Source: Pseudo-nitzschia pungens
Lineage: Eukaryota; Bacillariophyta; Bacillariophyceae; Bacillariales; Bacillariaceae
Assembly: GCA_037355855.1 (NCBI GenBank)
Contig: CM074760.1
Coordinates: 3,402,501 to 3,466,500, forward strand
DNA length: 64,000 nt
Reading direction: 5' to 3'
In this document: positions 9,945-19,311 of the stretch, piece by piece
How the letters are laid out: each line of letters starts with the position of its first letter
Position numbering within the stretch: the first letter of the stretch is position 1
Program-made: the position numbers and the translations under genes
The notes under the pieces: model-generated
Databases searched by the model: none
The model's input: the letters and a program-made list of their open reading frames with translations, nothing else
What the model was told of the DNA's origin: nothing

Positions 9945-10830
9945 AGCTTCATTTGACCAATATGCCATCACGCTTGACAAAGTCAACAACAGTGATAATG
10001 AACTAGGAGAATTTCTGCAAGACTATAACGTGGAAACCAGTAAGTAGCACGCCACTTATCCGAAACCAAAGCCTCGTCGGACGTGGCAAACTACATTTTG
10101 GCATATCGTAGTCGAACATATTCGATGATATCAAGGATGAATGCATCAACGCTGACATAGAGATCTGTGACTTCGAAGTGACTGACAAAATTCATGTGTC
10201 AAATTCTGGCGTGATGGGATGCATTTATCGCGATGCTTCAAGATCGGGAGCCAAGGATCATCTTACAGTGATAATAATGCTCGTACGATTTAATTCTGGT
10301 TTCGAGAAAAGGCAATAAAGGCAATACTAGCAATATACTACGCTGAAAATGCATGCAAAGAGAAGGGGAAAGAGTCTTGAAAAAAGTACCTGATATGGTT
10401 TGTATAGACCGATCAGTTACCAACGCTGTGTTGCCCTGGGAACGCAATTAAAACCCTGAACAACAGCATGCAACTTGCAAAAAAATTGCTCCCCAGAGTT
10501 TTAATTGAATCAAATACTGATTTATTCCTTGACGTCGGGAGGATGATAGAGATACTCAAGAATCAGGTTCCACTAGATACAAAGGAACGAGGAAATTGAA
10601 AGGACAAAACTTCTATTATTTGAAAGACAAACAGCATATTGCACATGTGATTGCAAAAAACTTGGAGAATCCCACAAGGAGTGCTTTGCGAATCTGGTTT
10701 ATGTCCTTGAGACTTCTCGCACCATGTGGGAAGTGTTGTTCACAAAGATTAGAAGGGAAATCATGGCAGTAGAGAAGACTACGATAAAAAATTGGTTCGC
10801 TATGATACGAAATCGAGGCCTGTAACTTGT
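9945..10830 (+). pseudogene. Coding-like exon fragments, relic or multi-exon gene of unknown function
   Basis: Four stretches read like protein on the + strand although none begins with a usable ATG. Fragment 1 (9949-10040, with GASFDQYAITLDK) sits between a pyrimidine-CAG acceptor and a GTAAGT donor. Fragment 2 (10111-10317) starts right after an ATCGTAG acceptor and contains CDFEVTDKIHV. Fragment 3 (10408-10599) contains SNTDLFLDVGRMIEIL. Fragment 4 (about 10620-10824) contains a Cys-rich CTCDCKK. Joining 1 to 2 at the visible splice signals leaves them out of phase by one, so either the gene is decayed or my junction is wrong. I do not recognise the family. Confidence 0.3.
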
Positions 10831-11048
10831 AGTTCTGTCAGTATTTCAGATTTGATGGCGAAAATACACGAGGCAAGCCACCGCTGCACCTAAACGTTTT
10901 GTCGAATCGATAAAGAAATACAGCGACAGAATACAGCACTAGAACATGATTCATGAATGATAGTAGTATGACTTCTAAAGCACAAATTGATTTCGAATTA
11001 TTATTAATATTGTGATAGAAAAAGGATTTCTTCAAAGTCTGTCCTTCT

Positions 11049-11384
11049 TTATTTTTCTGTAAGATTGACGAAGAAACTGCCTACAAATCTGGCTTTTCTA
11101 CATGCATGTATACAAATGTATCTATTCTGATTTTGGTTGTGCGCAGAAATGCTCCACGGTGAGTAGATAGTAAGAGCATTCACACCATCCTCTTTTACGG
11201 TTTCTTGCTTTTTCCATTCCTGGAGTTCGTTAGATGTCATACGATGAAAAGATATTAGTATGTGTAACGGCTTTGCAACGAACTGGGATTCGAGGGAAAT
11301 CCGGAGTTGTTCGTTTTCATAGTACGTCCCGAACGTGTGTGATAGATTCAGATCACCATCTCCCTTTGTAGACACATAGACCAT
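11049..11384 (-). CDS. Possible small protein or last exon, unknown
   Basis: 111 codons from ATG to stop with ordinary composition (segments such as HTFGTYYENEQLRISLE and MTSNELQEWKK). The frame stays open about 20 codons upstream of the ATG (reading DDILYESLHHL), back to a TGA near 11440, so this could be a 3' exon rather than a whole gene. No domain is recognised. It lies downstream of the + strand fragments and may belong to the same decayed locus or be chance. Confidence 0.3.
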   Translation of the reverse strand: MVYVSTKGDGDLNLSHTFGTYYENEQLRISLESQFVAKPLHILISFHRMTSNELQEWKKQETVKEDGVNALTIYSPWSISAHNQNQNRYICIHACRKARFVGSFFVNLTEK

Positions 11385-11580
11385 TAGATGGTGAAGAGAT
11401 TCGTACAGAATGTCATCCTTTCCCTTGTTGATTTGTCATTGCTGCCTGCTTTGTAGAAACGAAACCATGAAACACGCTTCGTGCAACTCCCATTCAATCA
11501 ATCATACTCAGAAAGTACGTCTATTTTCAGGCGTCGACCACCCTGTTGATGGAATCGGCGACCTCTCTTGATTCCTTCAT

Positions 11581-12784
11581 CTAGAGGGGGTTGATAATCG
11601 TTCCTTCTTTTCTTGCTGATCTTTGCAGGTCGGCTTGAGTCAGAATACCAGCTTTGCGCGCAGCGTAACCGAGGACAATGCCTCGCTTCTTGGAGGACTG
11701 GACATAGCTCTTGTAGAAACAACGAATGCGGTCCCGCACTGTCACAAAGCTGAACTCTTCCTCGTTGAAGATGTACTGATGCTGTGCTGCCAAATCTAGA
11801 AGCTGTTCAGTCAAGCGATTGTTGTATTTTTTTTGTTGAATCGTATAGTTGAGAGCCGAGTGACGCAAATACTCTTCCCGATTGGCGACCAAGAAGGCTT
11901 CTAGTTCTGTCGAACAGAAGAAACGATGTATAAGAAGGAGATCATGCAATCGTGAGAAAACAATTTGGTATGAAATGAACTGAACTCAAAGACTTTTCCG
12001 AAGCGAAACAAATTTGGTTTTCGGTACACTCACCTGGATAGTTTTTCCACGAAAATTTCTTTCGATGGATTACCGTAATGGACTTTCCTTTGATAGAAGA
12101 CTGTTCTAGGGCCTTGCGCTTGTGCTGAGACATGATGTTTGGAAGGTTCTGGTTGTTGCGAGACTGTTGAGCGTTAAGCTTTGGGAATTTCATATGTTCT
12201 TTCTTCCCCTTGTGCGCTAAGAGCTTCAGACTTGGTTTTCGGTTTGTTCGCAGCCTTGTATTCACCGGGCTTACAATGGCCGGTGGAGACAAAGGCTTAC
12301 TTTTGGTAGTCCTTTTTGTCTCTTCAGGATCAGGACTTCTTCTTGGAGACTTGCATCCGTGATCGATCGAGACTGTTCGAACTCGACTCCATGCAAAGTC
12401 ATCATCCTTGACGAAACCTGGAAGTGTCTTGGGAAGTGGTCTTGTGAGTATTCCGTGATCGTGGACAGCAGAGATTTTCGGGAAAGACCTAGCATCATTC
12501 TCACGAAAGTCATTACCACTTTCATCGCCAAAAAGTTCCTTGCCGCTGTTTGCCATCTCTCTCGATACGATGGTGGCAATTCCAAGCAAGAGCTCCACTC
12601 CTTCTTGGTCTATCGGGTCTTGAGGCAGGCGGATAGGAGACGAAGATTCCATTCTGCTGCCCATGGGTGTAGTTTGGATGCGGGAATTTCCAACTATCGG
12701 GGTTTGGAGACTCGGTTTCAGGTTCAACGAACGTGCAAACATTGTATCTAAAGTAAAGTGATGTCGGGAGAAGCTATCAATCAT
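11581..12784 (-). CDS. Unknown protein with conserved-looking C-terminal domain, two exons
   Basis: Exon 1 runs 12784-12034 and exon 2 runs 11906-11581, with a 127-bp GT-AG intron (donor GTGAGT, acceptor TTCGACAG). Splicing restores one frame across KNYP-ELEAFL and gives about 358 residues. The open frame begins at a TTG at 12808; the first ATG is 12784. The N-terminal 230 residues are Ser/Pro/Arg-rich and probably disordered. The C-terminal 120 residues form a compact Tyr/Arg/Gln-rich domain (NREEYLRHSALNYT, FVTVRDRIRCFYKSY, SSKKRGIVLGYAARKAG). I have an impression of similar domains in other diatom proteins but know no function. The basic, aromatic helix pattern would suit nucleic-acid binding, which is a guess. 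Confidence 0.7.
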
Positions 12785-14286
12785 TCGATTCGATTCGATA
12801 TAGTTCAATTCGTTTGGGAACTACGACGAGTATCTCAATTAGTTTCGTTGGCGTTACAATTCACTCTTGGAAGCAATTCCTTCTTTCGTGGGACGTGTGG
12901 GGATTTATAATTGTTCCAACATCAACGAGACGAATTGATTTTCAACTTTCTCACCGCGTCGGAACCAGGAACCAGCATCGTTAAGTTACGTGAAAACCAC
13001 GCAAAAAATTGGCAAGAAAGAACAATTACACAGACAAGGCGTGTCGACGTGATGTCAAAAAGCGAATGGAATGGCATGGATCGGCATTTGCAAGGTTCTC
13101 TGTTATTTGTGAGGTGCTTCTTTATTAGCGACCAAGAAGAGTCTGAAAGAAATTATTATAAACAATCAGTTTTACTAATCAGTCAAAACTTTTTTACTAT
13201 TTGGCTCTGAAATCGAAAAAAATAATATATAGATTTCTCGAAAGCTCTGACATCCCAGTCACATCAGTTCTTTGATTTAATACGGCACCTTGTTTCGTTT
13301 TGGAATTCAAAACCTGCAGTTGGGCAATAAAAATGAAAAAAACTGATTGGCACCTTGACACGACAAGTGTACCAGTACTGTAACCGGAATTCTCCTCACG
13401 ACCTCCTGTTGATACCGGTCGTCCTTCGTGTCTGATATTGTAGATCTTGCGCCAATAATACAGCACAAAGGCACCACGTACGTTGTCGTAAGGTCGTACA
13501 AGTGAAAGAAGTAAGTGGTACCCGTACAAGTAAACCTTACTTTTACTGTTAATTCTACGTACTCAAATTTCTTGTTCCCGAAGACCAAGGTTCGAAGGTT
13601 ATCAAAAATCAGAACCCTAAAAATACGTAAGAGCAACAGGGGTTTCGCCCTCGTACCGGTAAGATAGCCGAACCCTACGTACGTATGTACGGTGATGGTT
13701 ACTTGTTCTGTTTGTGTTATCAACAATCCACGATCCACGGGTCCATGGGTCCATGGGTCCATGGGTCCACGGTCCACCGTTCACGGGTCCATGGGTCACA
13801 CCCACCTATTTCCCATCATACGGTAAGGTTACAGTAATTACGGTATGTCAAAGTAACACAGTTTTATCTCAGTCACGCGTGACCCGCTGTACAAGGTACG
13901 TGCCAAATTATTTGATCTCCTAATAGCGTTCAGTTCCGACCGTTGAGAAAAAGATTTACTCTCCATTCCAACTACGGTACAGTAATTAAGATTACTCACA
14001 AGTACCGTAAACCTTACGAGTAAAAGTAACGCAAACGTTCGCGTACCGTAGAGAAGATTTTTCTTTTGTCATTTGCTCCATGAACTATCAATCACGCTAA
14101 GATTACCCTAATTTACCGGTACAAATAAAAAACAATAATAGTTTCTCGAGTCATTGTCATTCAACCAAAAAGTAAGGTTACAAAACACGAAGTACAAAGC
14201 GGCAATCATAATTTCAATATTATTACAGTACGAAAGCAGTTCCGCGCCTACCTTACTGTTATCGTCATAAGAATTCTTTTTGAAAG
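12785..14286. other. Intergenic with minisatellite and AAGGTTAC-type motifs
   Basis: AT-rich, with only chance ORFs. It holds an 8-bp minisatellite at 13738-13797 and several copies of the short words GTAAGGTTAC, TACCGGTA and CGTACGTA (for example 13823 and 14172). The segment before 14287 presumably contains the promoter of the SET fusion gene; no TATA box can be assigned with confidence. Confidence 0.5.
13738..13797 (+). repeat. GGGTCCAT minisatellite
   Basis: About seven units of GGGTCCAT/GGGTCCAC in tandem. Each unit contains the palindrome CCATGG, so frames on both strands look open through it; these are artefacts. Confidence 0.75.
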
Positions 14287-17200
14287 ATGGCTGCAGGCTG
14301 GAAAAAGACACTCCTTTGTCTTGCGGCACTGCTGGCCGTGATTGGCGGAACGACTGACGCTACGGAAAACAAAGTGAACGACAAATCGATCCCTGTCCTC
14401 TTGACAGAGTGGTTGAATTCTGTAGAAGGCGGGTTTTTCAACGCCAAGCAGGAAGTTCGTGAAATCCAAGCTGAGGGAAATGGGAATTCCTTCCATGGAA
14501 TTTTTGCGAAGGAGTTCATTGCGAAGGGCGATCTGTTGGCCCAAATTCCATGGGAATTTATTATTAACGACGAAGAATCTGATCCATCTCTTTCCGCGAA
14601 TGACTACGATGAAGCTGTCCTGAAATGCGGTGCTGTCCGAAACCTTGCCCGAGAAATGAAGCAAGTCCAAACCCTTGGCAAATACATCAAGGATCCCCAA
14701 TCTTCATCGAAGTACGGACCATACATTAAGTACTTGTTGGACCAGCCACCAGGAGTTATTCCCAGCGATTGGTCCGTCAAGGGAAAAGCGATGTTGAACG
14801 GAATTTTGGGAGGAAATCGCCGACGTGTCCCCCCGGCTTATGCCACGACTTGGGTGGAAGAGGACTGGTTGCAAGAATGTGGAGGGAGTCCTAACGACGA
14901 ACTTGGTGCAAAAGCTGCCGTCGTTGTTGTCTCCCGTGGAGACGACGATCTGTTGGTTCCTGTGTACGACATGTATAACCATAGAAACGGAAAATGGTAC
15001 AACACTCATATGAAGGTTAGTCGTGGCGTCAACTATCAAGTGACGGCTCGAAAAGATATCCAACCGGGAGAACAGATTTACAATTCCTACAACATGTGCG
15101 ACAACTGTGGCGGACGAAAGGATGGATATGGTACCCCCGAGCTTTTTCGGGATTATGGATTTGTAGAACGTTTTCCACAAAGATGGAACTTTGAGGATTT
15201 TGGCTTTATGTTCGATCTTAACGAATCGGAAACTGATGGAGAAATTGAAGTGATCTGGTTCAAAGAGGAGGAGAATCCAACATCTGATGAAAACAAGGGC
15301 GACACCAAAAATAGAATCATGAAAGAACTGAGACGTTTGGTCAAAAAAAGAAACGAGATTTGGAGAACCGAAATCGAGGATGGCAAGAGCCCAATTCCTG
15401 AGAGAGAATGGAGCGATATTTGGGAATTCCATCAATCCATGGTCAGTGCTTTGATATACGCATTCAACAGCATGGTTGATGATAACGACAAGCTTCCTAT
15501 TCAGAAAGATTCTTGCACTGCAGACGGCATTTGCGGCATCGATTATTTCGATTCTTTGGACGGGGAAAGTGACGACATCAAGTACAACGTTCAGACTTGT
15601 GACAACAAAGAAATCATGCAATTTCCGGACTATTTCATGTTAGAGGGACTCAAAACCCATTACCAACAGCTCAATTTTGCCTTTGGCAAAGAGAATGGAG
15701 ATATTTGCATGGATCTGGAGGACACGGTACAGATTTGTTCCACATATCGACCCCATTATCACGAGTTTTCGTCTCACTTTGCAGCTCGATTCGTCGACAA
15801 CGTGAAGCGCGTTGTATTTGTTGGTGGAGGAGATTCAATGATGTTGCATGAGGTGCTCAAATATCCCTCTCTCGAAAAGGTGGTGGGTCTAGAATTGGAT
15901 CAGACCGTCGTTAGAAAGTCTTTCAAATACTTCCACACTCAACCTCACTTTGACAATGACAAAGTCGAGTGGTGGTTCGGAGATGCCACGAAAAGTTTAC
16001 TCTTGTTACCTAAGGAATACTGGGGTTCTTTCGACCTCGTAATTGTTGATCTATCCGAAACTGTGATGGCATTCTCTGTTACCGAAGAGCTCGATGTCTT
16101 TGATGCTCTTGCCCTCCTACTAAATGCAGAAGGAGTCATGGTGAAAAACGAACATTACATGGAGACGATGAGCGAAACTTTCGACTACACCCTACAGGTA
16201 TACCTAGCGCAAAATCCCAAGATTTGCTCTCAATGTATGATTTTTGGAAGCAACAAGGCCGACTTTTTCCACAAACCCTTGGTGGAACACGGAGTTGAAA
16301 CCTTGCTCTTAGAACCAGTAAACGAATTGAACGATGGATATGATTACTTTCATGACGTTCGAAAGAATAATGCAATGGAGCAAGGAAAGTGCGACCTGAA
16401 GAAGAACGAAAAGAACGAGACAGAACAGAAAAAGAGTGCTGGTTTGCTGCATATTTTGGATGCCGAGGATGTAGGAGTGACGCTAGACAAAGAGACTGTT
16501 GAGAAGGCCATTTTGGCGGCTGCAGACAAAGTAGGATTCACAAAAATTGAATCCAACAGTGACGAGGATTATGCTGCTTTTGATATCAAAACTGTTGTAG
16601 ACGCCGACTCAAAGAGTATCATGGTAAATCTAGTGTTCAAAGAAGGATACGCCACTGCTAGAATTTATTCAAACGATAAATACGCTGCAGTTGATGTCGG
16701 AGTGTGGGGATCCTTTGAGAACGGAGATGAGTTCCGTAAACTCATTGCAGAAGAACTCAAGGCCACGACTTCTTCATTCTTCCGTGTTGTCGTTGGTGGA
16801 ATGTATGAATCTTCCACATGGGAAAAAGACAAAGATTTGATCGGACCTCAAATTGTCCAACAACGCAATTGCGAAGAACTAAAGAAAAGCAGCGCAGAGT
16901 TCACGGATGACATCGCGCAAGAAACTGTCCTCAAGGAAACGATCGACCTTATTGATGAACAGGATTCGATTGCTGTTGTACTTTGTGGTCTTAAGGGTGT
17001 TGACAAGTGTCATGGCTTGGATGTTCTCGAAGAACACCCAACAATTCGCAAGGTAATTCCTGTTTGGGCATGCCCTGAGCTGTCGAGTATCGAAAAACAA
17101 GACGCCTCTGAAAGCTTTGCCACGAAGAGTAAGTGCGAAGGAGAGGTTTTATCTACCCTAGTTCAGGGTCGTGGTTTCGACGGTGATGGCATTACGACAA

Positions 17201-18090
17201 TTGTTCTTGACGGAAGCACACCGTTCGAAATGGGTCAAATTCTGCACAGTATCTTGACAGTTGACGAACACCGCCTTCATTTGATGCAGGAGGATCAGTT
17301 CATGGTGTCTTTGTCGACCAAACCTCAGTCCGAGAAGTGGAAGATTAACTTGCTAGAGCGCTATCGCAAAGTGCTGTTGTATGATCCAGTCAAAGTCGCT
17401 AAATACGAGATTACTGTCAATGGAGCATCCATGGAGCTTTCTATCCTTTCGGACCACGACATGATGGGTTTCACAAGCTATAAGGCATTAGAGGACAGTC
17501 TCTCGAAACACCTCCCACGCGACGGTGTCGAAGCCAGCGTCGAAGTTACTGCAATTACCGGTGGCTTGTTCCGGTACCAGCACGACTTCGATCCCAAAAA
17601 CTTTGATCAAGACGACTACCCAGAAGAACCTGGCAAGGAGCAATGGAAGGAACAAAAGTCTTTCGGTCGAAAGACTGTCGTTCAGTATGAGTTGAACAAG
17701 GATGTGGCATCCAACACCATGCCCGATGTCACAGGTTTCGTCCAACTTATTGGCTCGACCGCTAAAGCAAAGGGAGATATCTATGACTTCCAAACGTACA
17801 CCGATGTTGGCGGTGGTCTCGTCATCATTGCCGATATAGCGAAAGGCAGTCTTGTTTTGGTATGGGATGGCCGTGAGCATGTCGATCTAAATGTTTTCTT
17901 GCATGATGACTCTGACTTAGAAATCAAGGAATTGATCACTGAATTCGAGAAGAATGCTAATGGCAAGTTGAAGATGACTCTTCGCGACGATTTCCCTCGT
18001 GGAATTGGCCGTGTGATGAACTTTAAAGAGGATATGAAGTACACTGGTTTCGACTCGATTGCGGATCTACAGCCGTATGTCGACGTCTAA
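14287..18090 (+). CDS. Secreted SET + aminopropyltransferase-like + AdoMetDC-like fusion, copy 1
   Basis: 1267 residues, intronless. Residues 1-25 form a signal peptide. Residues 50-310 are a Rubisco-LSMT/SETD3-like SET domain: GIFAKE (71-76), YNHR (230-233), YNSYN (265-269), then a Cys/Gly loop and DYGFVE. Residues 440-690 are a spermidine-synthase-like fold: YHEF, GGGD (513-516) for the nucleotide cofactor, ELD (536-538), D566, and VDLSE (587-591) where true synthases have DS(S/T)DP. Residues 720-860 are AdoMetDC-like, with KEGYATAR and YAAVDVGVWG, but Gly787, Arg792 and Trp807 replace the catalytic Ser, His and Cys. A second weaker lobe ends with LVWDGREHVDLNVF (1191-1204). Likely an endomembrane methyltransferase with polyamine-type chemistry; activity is inferred. 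A tandem paralogue lies 1.2 kb downstream. Confidence 0.88.
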   Translation: MAAGWKKTLLCLAALLAVIGGTTDATENKVNDKSIPVLLTEWLNSVEGGFFNAKQEVREIQAEGNGNSFHGIFAKEFIAKGDLLAQIPWEFIINDEESDPSLSANDYDEAVLKCGAVRNLAREMKQVQTLGKYIKDPQSSSKYGPYIKYLLDQPPGVIPSDWSVKGKAMLNGILGGNRRRVPPAYATTWVEEDWLQECGGSPNDELGAKAAVVVVSRGDDDLLVPVYDMYNHRNGKWYNTHMKVSRGVNYQVTARKDIQPGEQIYNSYNMCDNCGGRKDGYGTPELFRDYGFVERFPQRWNFEDFGFMFDLNESETDGEIEVIWFKEEENPTSDENKGDTKNRIMKELRRLVKKRNEIWRTEIEDGKSPIPEREWSDIWEFHQSMVSALIYAFNSMVDDNDKLPIQKDSCTADGICGIDYFDSLDGESDDIKYNVQTCDNKEIMQFPDYFMLEGLKTHYQQLNFAFGKENGDICMDLEDTVQICSTYRPHYHEFSSHFAARFVDNVKRVVFVGGGDSMMLHEVLKYPSLEKVVGLELDQTVVRKSFKYFHTQPHFDNDKVEWWFGDATKSLLLLPKEYWGSFDLVIVDLSETVMAFSVTEELDVFDALALLLNAEGVMVKNEHYMETMSETFDYTLQVYLAQNPKICSQCMIFGSNKADFFHKPLVEHGVETLLLEPVNELNDGYDYFHDVRKNNAMEQGKCDLKKNEKNETEQKKSAGLLHILDAEDVGVTLDKETVEKAILAAADKVGFTKIESNSDEDYAAFDIKTVVDADSKSIMVNLVFKEGYATARIYSNDKYAAVDVGVWGSFENGDEFRKLIAEELKATTSSFFRVVVGGMYESSTWEKDKDLIGPQIVQQRNCEELKKSSAEFTDDIAQETVLKETIDLIDEQDSIAVVLCGLKGVDKCHGLDVLEEHPTIRKVIPVWACPELSSIEKQDASESFATKSKCEGEVLSTLVQGRGFDGDGITTIVLDGSTPFEMGQILHSILTVDEHRLHLMQEDQFMVSLSTKPQSEKWKINLLERYRKVLLYDPVKVAKYEITVNGASMELSILSDHDMMGFTSYKALEDSLSKHLPRDGVEASVEVTAITGGLFRYQHDFDPKNFDQDDYPEEPGKEQWKEQKSFGRKTVVQYELNKDVASNTMPDVTGFVQLIGSTAKAKGDIYDFQTYTDVGGGLVIIADIAKGSLVLVWDGREHVDLNVFLHDDSDLEIKELITEFEKNANGKLKMTLRDDFPRGIGRVMNFKEDMKYTGFDSIADLQPYVDV

Positions 18091-19311
18091 TTCATATATT
18101 TCCAGAAAGCAACAGAAATGACGATCCTTCTCGGTATTCAATAGTCATACGTTCTCACGATGACTGTGTCGGATCGTTAGTGGTGCGATTGGTCTAATTC
18201 TATGAAAAGCAGAAGAGATGTCGCTATTTATCACTGCACGGGATGCGTGGGGTGCAACCATTTCGGGAATGTGCTGGCACCTGAGCACGGCACTAGTTTT
18301 TGTAATGCAATAAATGAAATGAGAAATGTTCTTCGAATGTCCCATGAGTGCAATACGTGTACTCATACTCAACTACAGTCGAATACCACGACGAACCAAC
18401 TCTTTACTCTACTCGTGCAGGCAGTGGTTACCAAAAGCTATTATTGTTGTTCCACTTTTTTGAGAAAACAATGTTGGTACAGAATTAAAGTTGTTAGTAC
18501 ATATCTTCTGTATCGAAAATAAATAGTCGTAATGCAGTGCACGCAATCATAACAAGTGAAGTCGAGCACGGTGTTGTGTCGGGAACCAGGTACCAGGTAT
18601 TAGTAAGGTTTTTACCTCGCGGAAGTGAAACTACAGTTAATCTTACGTAATCTTACCTAGTTTCTGCTACTCATAGTGAACCCATGGCATCATAGTTTAA
18701 CTCGCGCTCAAAAAATAATACAGTAAGGTTATTGGACAGTTCGAAAGACCCACACTCCGGCGATCTTGTATCCAAATAATGATCGCCACGCTTTTTTGTT
18801 TTTGAGCACCGTTGACATTGGTGCGCGTTGATTCTTGTTAATAATTGTAAAACTCTCCAATGCTTCCCATTTCCCATACTAGTAGTGTCGCCCGTACGAT
18901 CAAAGGAATGCGAGATACGTAGTATAACGTTTTCTATTTCGTGTGCGTTAGATTCCGACGATAATTTCTCATTGCGGTTCTACTTCCGTTTCTGCAAAGC
19001 ATTCGCTTCTGGCTTGCATCGCATCAACCCGAGTGTGACAAATAATTCCGAAGTGTCTACTGAAGGAAGGGATCTCAAACGGTGACAATACTACGAGTAC
19101 AGCAACGAGTCATAACCTTACTGGTACGGTAGCTGTTTCTGTTTCGCTCACCAAGTTCGCCCACAAACCAGATCACTGGGAGGTCCAAAGTCTCGACGAA
19201 AGAAAAATCCACCGCTCCCGTCCGAAGGAGAAGAACATTTTCGAAAAGCGACAACCCCAATAACCAATACATCCAATTTTCTTCGAACGATACCGAATAG
19301 CATTGCTAGCC
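18091..19311. other. Intergenic between the two fusion genes
   Basis: No convincing ORF. Short AAGGTT and TAACCTT words occur at about 18604, 18722 and 19116. It serves as the 3' region of copy 1 and the promoter region of copy 2. No similarity to the region upstream of copy 1 is evident by eye beyond the short words, so the duplication is not recent in its noncoding parts. Confidence 0.5.
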
